Assembly: GCA_023653785.1 (NCBI GenBank)
Contig: JAMKCH010072049.1
Span: 1-64,000, forward strand
Direction: 5' to 3'
Length of the DNA: 64,000 bases
Source: Ophioderma brevispina
Taxonomy: Eukaryota > Echinodermata > Ophiuroidea > Amphilepidida > Ophiodermatidae
Below are positions 55,411 to 64,000 of the stretch, in pieces (position 1 is the first letter of the stretch; each line of letters starts with the position of its first letter). Made by a program: the position numbers and the translations under genes. The notes under the pieces are model-generated. The model had not been told where the DNA came from. It worked only from the letters and a program-made list of their open reading frames with translations, and did not search any database.

Positions 55411-57439
55411 GGCAGATTTGTAATGTACATAATATTGTAAATGTCGTGGAAACTGCGAGCGTATATAAGCAGCTAGTAGATTGTAATGGTAAGATCAGTA
55501 AAATATAATATTACGTTGCGGCGTATCAAACACAAGCACATTGGCAGACGCTAGTTTCCATTAAAATGGCGGCCATTTTTAATTATTAGTGGTCACATTG
55601 GATAGATTTGGTCTTAATTTGTATTGATAAAGGCAAGTGTTACACACATATAAGAATTTAAAACAATTGTATATCTCTACCTGTACAATCTTACATTTTA
55701 CAGAATTTATGGCAGCCATTCTGATTTTGGCAAAACACTTGAAGAGGCCATCTTGAGAAATGTCCAATACACCAAATTCCACCTTCTTAGGTAAAACAGA
55801 GGTAAATTATTTGTACTAGATATTTTTTTATTAGGTGATATTTAGTCATTTCAGCATTTTTGGCGGCCATTTTGAATTTGGCGGCCATCTTGGAAAAAAT
55901 AATTTTGGGTCTATATCCCAAAATGTTCAGTAGGTTTAACTTGACATCTCTGCCAATTTTCACGCTTGTACCCCAAAAATGCAGATTCCATTTGATATTA
56001 TTCACCAATCTGCATCACTACATCGCCATTTTTCTGATGCGGCCGACCCCGAACGCCGAACGAAAGTTTGGTATATTCAATTTCAAAATAAAAACCACCC
56101 TCCCCCTCACTTTTCAGACGCTAACGTTAGAGAAGCTAATAAAATAATTCAAAGGGGCTTCACAAGAAACCTATTATGCGAAACGTTTTTCATCTGGACA
56201 ATTGTTTACAGGAAAACGAACTTTCAAAATTTTTGTGATATTGTAACGATCGATAAGAAAAAGTGTGCCAGAAGGATTAGACGTAGAAGGATATAATATA
56301 TTTTGACCACACGGCTTATGGAAATGGAAGAAAGGCCTACCAAAATTATTTTTTTAAAGATTTCAAAAACAACAGAGGGCTGAATGTCAATTTTTCAAGT
56401 TTGGCGATGTTCCATGGGCCTACATGTTTTTATCATTCTGAAACATAATGAAAAAGTTACTTGAATACCAAAACAAGGCGATCGCGAAAAACGTTTTTTT
56501 AAAAACAAATAACGCACGGCACTTTCAAACATGACTATTTACGCGCCACAAGCATAGGCCTACAGCGGGATTAGCGTAGATAAAGAACGGGAAGGAAAAT
56601 TTCCCATTCGGGAGTTTCCCCATGGATCTAAAAACTGTAGTCGCCCCTGCGAAAATATCTTCATGCAAATATAATCCAACATTGCACCAAAGCACACCAG
56701 AGAAGTGTTTTTACTGTTTTACTCTGATCGATTACTCTATGAGTTAAGCACTTTCACGATATATCATTCTATTGTGCCCTCGTTAAGTGGTTATGAGAGC
56801 TAACAACAAGGCCGGGGTCATATTTTACAGCGTCCGCTGTGTGACTGAGTGTCCTAATACCCATCTGTCTATTGTGTTTCCATTTAGTGCTGTATGCATC
56901 ATTTGTTCAGCACTGTATCCAATGCAACTATGAGCTTGTAAAATTCTCAATTCCCTTGGCACAGTTCTGTACCTTCCATTCGCCCAGTGTATTTAGAAAA
57001 TCCACCCATGCTTTTTGGGTATTGATATTATGATACCCAGGATCAAACAAGGTCAGTTCATGTCATGTATACAAATACAACCTACTGAACTGTCTCCTTG
57101 GTGGATGAGCATATTGTAACTCATGGATGGCCTCCTCTACAAGGTCACGGTTTATTCCGTACATGTTTGCTATGGTAGCTAGGACACTCTCTCATGCATA
57201 GGGACACTAAGTTTCTTTACACCGGCTGCAAACGTTCGTCTCTAATTGTATAAGTCCACAAACACGTAATGGGATGACGTCATAAACGATAAACTATTGC
57301 TTATATGGCACAATGAAAACATCTTGTGAAGCCACGCAGATGCTTCGTTCACTGATTGAGCCTGCGCAGTTCAAAGGTCACAGCTCAGACAAACATTGGC
57401 ATAATAATAGTATTATGCACCGTGACGTGTAAAGACGGG
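55411..57439. other. No gene; ATGGCGGCC units at 55.56-55.90 kb
   Basis: AAAATGGCGGCCATTTTT at 55,563, a decayed unit near 55,745 (AGAGGCCATCTTGAG) and TTGGCGGCCATTTTGAATTT followed by GGCGGCCATCTTGG at 55,860-55,893 are spaced about 150-180 bp apart. The 105-codon frame at 55,979-56,296 ends in a basic KKKCARRIRRRRI, but I cannot assign it. Nothing is recognised from 56.3 to 57.4 kb. Confidence 0.5.
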
Positions 57440-57835
57440 GTCTACGCATTTATCCGAAGGTTCGTTTATCCGAAGTTTCATTATTCCGAAGGTTAGTTTA
57501 TCCGAAAACTCGTTTTCCGAGGTTCGTTATCCTGAAGAGTTTCATTATCGAGGATTCATTACTCCGAAGGTGCGTTAATCCGAAGGTTCGTTTATCCGAA
57601 AGGAAAATAAGGTTCGTTTATCGGAAAAAGAAAAGTGTTCGATAATGGGTTAGTTTATCCGAAAAAGAAATAACGTTCGTTTATCCGAAAAGAAAGTGTT
57701 CGTAATCCGAAGGTTCGTTTATTCCGAAAAAAAATAAGGTTCGTTTACCAAAAATGGAATAGGTTTGTGTAATCCGAAGGTCGTTTATCCGAAAAAAAAA
57801 TGATTGTTTATCCGAAAATGAAAGCGTTGAAATTA
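57440..57835 (+). repeat. TTCGTTTATCCGAA tandem array, left
   Basis: About 20 variants of GGTTCGTTTATCCGAA, spaced from about 16 to 30 bp, some with an added AAAAAGAAATAA spacer. The same repeat occurs inverted at about 62,545-62,995, so the two arrays form the arms of a foldback structure. Unit spacing is irregular and the units lack the constant repeat and unique spacers of a CRISPR array. Confidence 0.9.
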
Positions 57836-58009
57836 GGATCGTTAGTCGAGCAAACTGGCAAAATGTAGTTGCGGTTTCCCTAGGAACCCCATCCTTATCC
57901 CCACTTAAGTGTTAAGTGTTGTTTTTAATTTAAGGGAAACTCTGAAGTTAAGTTGGTATTTTTAAAAACCTTAAGGGAGCTCATGAAACTACGACTTGTA
58001 CATGTTAGT

Positions 58010-58400
58010 AATAATTTCCCGTAATGTACGCGTAATGTAATAGACCTTGCCTAACACTTTATGCAACGCTAATATCCGACGCGTAATGTAATAATTTTGC
58101 CTGTGAGGTAAATAAAATAGGAATGTAATCAAAATTGTGGTGGAATGTAATAAAATTTTATTACATTACGCGACATTTTTTATCACATACATGTTTTATT
58201 ACATTACGCGGCAATTTTTATTACCTTACAATTTACAACGGTTGTTATTACATTACGCGGCAATTTTTTATTACATTACCTGTTTTATTACATAACCACG
58301 GCAGAATTTATTACTTTACGCGGTTGCTTATTACACGAAATTATTACAAACACGGTGTTGTATTTCGTGATAATGTAATAACCGACGCGGAAGAATACAT
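58010..58400 (+). repeat. TTATTACATTACGCGG tandem array
   Basis: TTATTACATTACGCGGCAAT and variants repeat about every 25-45 bp, first as the complement (GCGTAATGTAATA at 58,028 and 58,081), then forward from 58,157. The switch is a perfect 24-bp palindrome at 58,144-58,167 (core TAAAATTTTA). The 108-codon frame over this is a translation of the array. Confidence 0.85.
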
Positions 58401-60150
58401 TTTGCCGTGTTATGTAAAAGTTTATTTTATTTTTTACTTTTATATATTTTGTTATTTGTAATATTCATAAATAATGCTAATGAAATAAATGCAGATTTTG
58501 ATTCAATGATAGAAATGGTTTATCTAGCTAACGCGTGCAAGAGGTATTCTTTTACCAAACCACTTTATTTATAAGGTTATGGTCAGCTCATCATGCGTGT
58601 TATTTATGTCTCATGTACATAATCAGATTAATGAAAATGCGCTTAATTGCATATTGGTTTTAAAATGTTAAGCCTGCGAAAACGTTACTGTTACTCAATG
58701 CATCACCCAATTAACTTAAACTGTATGACCTAATAGTGTATGATTGGCTCTATAAGCGATGTGCAGTGTGTATCATTAGCATAGTCAGAATTATGGTAAT
58801 GCAACTAATTTGAATTTTTGGTCTAATGATAGTATTGACTATATTAGCTAAGACGTGGTATTTTTTAGGAGTGTGGATTACTCTAAAACTGTGTGCAATG
58901 ATGTTCTCATTTCAATATAAATACTTATGAAATGAGCTTAATTGGCATAAATTTAGTATTATTATTATTATACTATTTTATTTATGTAGAAGCACCATTT
59001 CAGATGTTTAAAAACCCAAGATCTGCCCAGGTAAAGAGTTCAGCCCAATTAAAGCCGATCCTAGAAGTGCAAATTCTGTGTTCCCATAGGCCTATCTATC
59101 GCACTCCAAACGGACCAGAGGAGTACCCAAGACACATCCCAACCCCAATGAATTTGAAAAGTTAAGGTACATTAAGAAAAGACACTAGCGAGTTTGAAGA
59201 CTAGCAAGGCCAAACTTTATACGGGGTTTGAGGAGGTATGAGAGAAAAAAGATTGCGGATATTAATAGGAAATACGGGTTAGCACGCAGCTACATACGGG
59301 GAGTTAAACTTAAGGTTACAACCACTGAGTACACGGAATGAAACACTAGAGATCTGGGATGAAATTATGAAATATGGGTTCAATATTGACGTTTTATTAT
59401 TAGAAAATGGAACTACGTGAGCTACAGGATACAAATGGTCAATACCACGTCATGTTATTCGCTTTGGTTCTGGTATGACGCGAAAAATACCAGGTTAGAA
59501 CACGGGAGTAGTTTTGAGCAAATTTGAAAAAAAAAAAATAAAAAAAAATATAGGAAAGTTATAAGGGATTAAATATTGACGTGTCCTTAGTCAGAAATGG
59601 TAACTACATGATGCCTACAGGATATGCGGGAACTTGGTAATTAAACTTAAGAATACCGAAATGTTGTGATCGGGGGGAGTCTAAAACTTCAGGATAACGT
59701 GTAATTTATAATGGCGTGTTTGAGGAGTGTCACAATTACGGTGTGTGATTCACAATGGTGTGTGAAAAATGGAGTTCAAAATGGAGTATAATGTGCCCTT
59801 TTTAAGACAAGTGATAGCTGATAGCAATTTATAAATCGATTAATCAACTAAGATATTTTCTTCTACTACTTTTCTCTCTGATATATCTTTGGATGATCGG
59901 GCACACCCGATATTATATCCCCATTCTTATTCTATAATTCAAGAAAACCAATGTTGTGTGTTGTATGTATGTATGTATTTATGATGTAGTTAAAATCATA
60001 TACATTAGAGGACATGTTTATGAAATTGCTATCTATTAGAGGACCTTTTGGAAATGTGAGGACAACTTTAGTGTCCTCACATTTTTTTAATTCTATATGA
60101 TATTGCACATTGAGAAACTCCTATACTGTTTTAAAATGTCATCACATTTT
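58401..60150. other. No gene recognised
   Basis: This is the interior of the foldback structure. AT-rich, with a short TGTATGTATG run at 59,961. No transposase or other coding motif was found. Confidence 0.4.
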
Positions 60151-60154
60151 TGAG

Positions 60155-60275
60155 TTTAGGGTTAGGTTTAGGGTAGGATTAGGGTTAGGGTTTAGGGGTT
60201 AGGCGTTTAGGTTAGGGTTTATGGTTGGGTTAGAGTTAATTAACACCCTAAACTTAAACCATAACCCTAACCGTA
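60155..60275 (+). repeat. Inverted interstitial telomere-like repeat
   Basis: Degenerate TTAGGG/TTTAGGG units from about 60,155 to 60,232 are followed, after GTTAGAGTTAATTAACACCC, by CCCTAA-type units to about 60,275. The orientation therefore flips at about 60,240. TTAGGG is the telomere repeat of most metazoans. Here it is short and internal. Confidence 0.8.
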
Positions 60276-60505
60276 AAGTCATGGAGCGCGTAAGATCACT
60301 CGCTTCGGGGGGGCCCTAACCCTAAGTCACTGGGGCAAGTAGGATCACTTCGGCTTCGCCGAACCTAAATACTGTAGCGAGTAGATCCTCGGCTTTCCGC
60401 CCTAACCCTAAGTCATGGGGGCGAGTAGATCACTGGGATTTCGCCCTAACCCTAAATCCTGGGGCAGTAGATCACTGGGCTTCGCTTAACCATAAATCAC
60501 TGGGG
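60262..60505 (+). repeat. CCCTAAGTCATGGGGCGAG-type tandem array
   Basis: About five units of roughly 45-60 bp: CCCTAACC(G/C)TAA, GTCA(C)TGGGGC(A)AGTAG, ATCACT, CGGCTTCGCC. The array starts within the CCCTAA half of the telomere-like block, so it probably grew from it. Confidence 0.75.
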
Positions 60506-60529
60506 CGACGAGCTGTTTTAATTTAGCGC

Positions 60530-61320
60530 TTATTCCGTAAAAACAGCCCGTCACCCAAATTTATAGTTAGCTTCAGCGACTTTACAGGCCTGCGGCGCAA
60601 GCTAGTTGACACTTTACCCCATAATTTCCCTCATTTTCAAGCCCTGCCTTTAGGGGCTATCGGTCTGCGACGCCTAGCGCGTTATATAAATAATATTAGA
60701 TAGTAAATTTATAGGCCTCGGCGCCAAACAACAGTTGGCTAAGCGTTTTTTATAGGCCTGCGGCGCAAAACAGTTGGCTAAGCGCTCTTTATAGGCCTGC
60801 GGCGCCAAGCCTAGTTGGCTAAGCGATCTTTATAGGCCTTCGGCGCAAAAACAGTTTAGCTAAGCGACCTTTATAGGCCTGCGGCGCAACCTTGTTAAAC
60901 TTTTACCCCATAATTTCCCTCCTTCTTCCCCACCTGCCCTCTTCAGGGGCTATCGGTCTGCGACGCATGCGAGGAGGTTAATAAATAAAATATTAGAGTA
61001 GAAATTTATAGGCCTGCGGCCCAAAACAGTTGGCTAAGAGTTCTGTTAGAGGCTGCGGCGCAAAAACAGTTGGCTAACTGATATGTATAGGCCTGCCGCG
61101 CAAGCTAGTTGGCTAAGCGATTTTTTATGGGCCTGCGGCGCAAAACAGTTAGCAAGCGACTTGATAGGCCTGCGGCGCAACCTTGTTAAAAATTTCACCC
61201 CATTAATTTCCCTCCTTCTTCAAGCCCTTGCCTCTTAGGGGGGGGCTATCGGTCTGCGACGGTAGCGAGTTATATAAAAAAAAATATTAGATTAGTAAAT
61301 GTATGGGCACTGCGGAGCCA
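60530..61320 (+). repeat. GGCCTGCGGCGC array with higher-order structure
   Basis: A unit of about 36-40 bp, TATAGGCCTGCGGCGCAA plus AACAGTTGGCTAAGCG, repeats more than a dozen times. It is embedded in a larger period of about 290 bp marked by ACCCCATAATTTCCCTCC (60,613; 60,904; 61,196), followed each time by GGGGCTATCGGTCTGCGACG. This is two-level satellite organisation, much GC-richer than its surroundings. Confidence 0.85.
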
Positions 61321-62519
61321 AGAAAGTTATCTAATCAAATGAGTCCCAGCTTCCAGTCAAAACCCTGTTTTTTAACGTGTACCTTTCCCAAACTCTACCT
61401 AAGTAAACTTGAAACTTGGTTCGGGTATATATCCCCAAACTTATTCCAACCAATGCGGCCCCCACGTATTGATTGGACTGCCTTCTTTCAATACTGGTCA
61501 GGTTAACAGTAATTACATTACACCACTAAAATTTCTATATTCAACTAAAAAAGGCGAAACATTATGACCGCAAAGCAAAATATGACAAATAACACCAACT
61601 AGGTTCCAAACTCTACATTAGAGTTGTGTGGCCCGAAATCGGGAATGGGCCGGGACTCGGGATTGCACCTGAGCCGAGTTGGCTGTAGAATGGGGGGCCG
61701 AAATTAAATAAGGGTCGAATTGACTGAAATAGGCTATTGAGCTTGTGATGTGTATAAAACCAACGGGATATATTCACGTGTATTCAATACGGAATAAGCC
61801 CATATCTTGTTGTAACATTATCAAATGGTACAATTATTATTTTCCTACTAAAAGGCTTATTCCCACGAATTTCCCCATCCCATCCTATTGTTACGCTGCA
61901 TATATTTGGACACTTCTCCAAACTTCATTAACCTTCGGTTATCATCAGCAGTTCAACGTGTTTATCTATCTTATTCCATGTCTTCGCTGTTTTCCTGCCC
62001 AGTGGGGAGCAATTCCTTAATTTGACCACCGTATTGGGCTCTACAGTAGTCCTTGGGCGCTTCTACTCGAATAAACGGGACCTCACACTTCACAACTACA
62101 ATCCAATGCACGAAAAATTGGAACGTTCAAAGGTTAAAGAGGGGTCACGTTTCGCTACCGTGGATTAGGACTATATTGAGCACGCCGCAACATAATTGGT
62201 GAAATTGGAAGGTTCCATTTTTACCTAGAGACCTTCCAAGGAATTATATTGGCAGAGTAGACAGAAAAGAAACGGCGGCCCCGCCGCTATCGCGCCATGT
62301 AATCGGGTTCATTCCTTACTGTTTTAAGGTTCGAAAATCGACAGGGTAAGGATGCTGCTTACATCCAACCACCCTTGCATCAAATTATCTTTTGGCTTCA
62401 AAATTCTTAATCTTTCTTAATTTAAATTCTTTGGAAAACGAACTGGGTTTTAAAGAATTTGTTCTGGTTGGCAGAAATATGACTTTCAAAAACATTTTTG
62501 GATATTAACTAACACAATT
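61321..62519. other. No gene recognised
   Basis: The interior of the foldback structure between the satellite array and the right-hand TTCGGAT array. No motif was recognised. Confidence 0.4.
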
Positions 62520-62544
62520 TCATTTTCGGCATTCACGAAAACAG

Positions 62545-62995
62545 TATTTATTTCGGATTAATGAACTTTTTTCATTTGGATTCAACAAACCTTATTTTCA
62601 TTGCGGATCAACGAAACATTATTTCATTTTCGGATCAACGAACTCATTTCATTTTCGGAATAACGAACCTCATTTCATTTTCGGATCAATGAACCTTATT
62701 TCATTTTCGGATCAACGAACCTTATTTCATTTTCGGATCAACAAACCTTATTTCATTTTCGGATCACACGTAAACTTCGGAAGAAAAAAAACGAACGTCG
62801 GAGAGGAAAAACGCAACTTCGGATAAACGACACATTCGGAATAACAAAACTTCGGAAAATAAAAGAAAAAATGTTCGGATTAACGAACCTTCGGAATAAC
62901 GCCCACGTAGGTATAGGAAATTTCCGTGGTCGGATTAACGACCTTCGGAAATAACGAACCTTCGGAAGAACGAACGTCGGAATAATGAACAGCCA
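62545..62995 (-). repeat. TTCGGATAAACGAA tandem array, right
   Basis: TTTCATTTTCGGATCAACGA and, nearer the outer end, CTTCGGATTAACGAACC variants repeat about every 17-33 bp, inverted relative to the 57.44-57.84-kb array. As on the left, the outer part has short spacing and the inner part has a longer AT-rich spacer, so the two arms mirror each other. Confidence 0.9.
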
Positions 62996-64000
62996 ACCTA
63001 CAAGACATCTCCTGATCGGCTGCTTCAATCAGGGCGGACATGCAAAACAGTTCCAAAGTGGTATTAAAGGGTGATTGAATCTATGCATAATGAAAACGCC
63101 ATACGTTATTACACTCCGAGGCGGTCAAATGGTACCAATACAAAGGATAGACCCCCGGGATAGACCTTCAGGATTTGCCATAAAAATATTGTCCTCGTGA
63201 TTATATTAAAAGTTGAGAGATTAGAGATTAGAAGGAAGAAAGTTCGAATAGTACTCGCCAAACTGTAGTGAATCAAAGACCATAAGAGAGAAGAAGAAAA
63301 TCCTTCAGAAGCTTCAATCATAATTCCTGATTTTGACGGGAGGGAAAAGTGCCTGATGATAGATGGTTTATTTGCTACACCTATCGTTATACAATTGACA
63401 CGATGGAGACATTTCTTGCAGCCTTCAAAAACTGTAAAAACGAATTGCGACAATGAATCAAATAACATGGCCGTTTCCCAAAATATTCTGACATCACGTA
63501 TCGTTCTTTAAAGGCGCAGCCCTTTATCATATACGGGCTAATGATCATAATCTATGTTCGGCGAATATTCCTACACAGTTTTGTAAGTGTATGGCGTATG
63601 GTACGAAACATTGCCTTAAGATCGGTACCTCCACGTTTGGTTACGATACCTCAATGTAAGGCCTGCCTGTTGTCATAAAATCCGATTGACGACAGAGTAA
63701 CAATTCAGGCAACACATAAATAATTCAAACACAAATATACCAGCTGAGAGGAGGAGGATGGATAACGGCAACGCCCTTTCTTTAAACTTTGGGTGCGCCT
63801 TGATGATGGAACCCACAAAGTTGCAGGAAACCCCACACACGCAGGTGTTATAATAACCTCATATTTTGACTACACGAATAATATTTTGTAACTGTTAATT
63901 TTAGAAGATTCAAACGGGAAAGCACTTGCGGACTTGCATGTTTATAAACATGCAAAAGAAAAATAGAATTTCCCTAATTGCTTTTTTTTCTAATTAGAAA
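62996..64000. other. No gene recognised
   Basis: The 119-codon minus-strand frame at 63,109-63,468 has no family signal I can recognise. Confidence 0.4.

Noticed and set aside
55979..56296. 105-codon frame with a basic C-terminus as a transposon protein
   Set aside because: The KKKCARRIRRRRI tail is suggestive but no other motif supports it, and the upstream part overlaps the repeat units.
57440..57835. CRISPR-like array of short direct repeats
   Set aside because: Unit length and spacing vary, the 'spacers' are AT-rich variants of each other, the array has an inverted twin at 62.5-63.0 kb, and the window is eukaryotic.
58135..58461. 108-codon frame
   Set aside because: It is a translation of the TTATTACATTACGCGG array.

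Overview
This window looks like nuclear DNA from a marine invertebrate, most likely a non-vertebrate deuterostome such as an echinoderm or relative. That is an inference. It rests on the AT-rich composition, the lack of dense open reading frames, an LRR-containing rhodopsin-type receptor of the relaxin-receptor/GRL101 kind, CR1/L2-type and Penelope-like retroelement remnants, hAT, piggyBac-like and Harbinger-like MITEs, and a TSO1-like CXC-domain gene of a kind that is multicopy in marine invertebrates. I see no intact conventional gene. Most open frames up to about 120 codons are chance frames or frames inside repeats.

Layout. 1-9 kb: mostly gene-free, with tRNA-derived SINE-like heads, a piggyBac-like element at 4.29-5.01 kb carrying a nested hAT-like MITE, a second copy of that MITE in a CA microsatellite at 8.1 kb, and a TIR element full of TGACGTATTT words. 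9-10.6 kb: an element with arms of about 250 bp. 12-13.6 kb: a foldback repeat beside a piggyBac-like element. 14.5-15.3 kb: a 425-bp tandem duplication. 17.1-17.7 kb: a Harbinger-like MITE with TTA target duplications. 18.85-19.62 and 29.23-29.75 kb: further piggyBac-like copies flanked by TTAA. 20.5-21.3, 31.7-31.95 and 32.3-33.2 kb: pieces of CR1/L2-type LINEs. 34-37.9 kb: two large inverted repeats.

39.8-44.5 kb: the main coding relic, an uninterrupted (intronless) LRR ectodomain followed by a seven-helix receptor domain, on the + strand. Its later two thirds are readable through a handful of small frameshifts and its first third is badly eroded. It is either a pseudogene or a gene with uncorrected consensus indels.

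48.7-55.4 kb: a nested structure. Penelope-like fragments on the minus strand flank a large inverted repeat whose two arms each carry an outward-reading, broken copy of a TSO1-like CXC-domain gene, bordered by tandem units of about 160 bp containing CAAGATGGC. The right arm has two later transposon insertions, and the left arm still keeps the empty site of each.

57.4-63.0 kb: a foldback-like structure about 5.5 kb long, with opposed arrays of a TTCGTTTATCCGAA-type tandem repeat enclosing several unrelated tandem arrays: TTACATTACGCGG, an inverted interstitial TTAGGG/CCCTAA block, a CCCTAAGTCATGGGG-type array and a GGCCTGCGGCGC higher-order array. The relationships are those of successive insertions and local duplications. 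No operon or pathway is visible.
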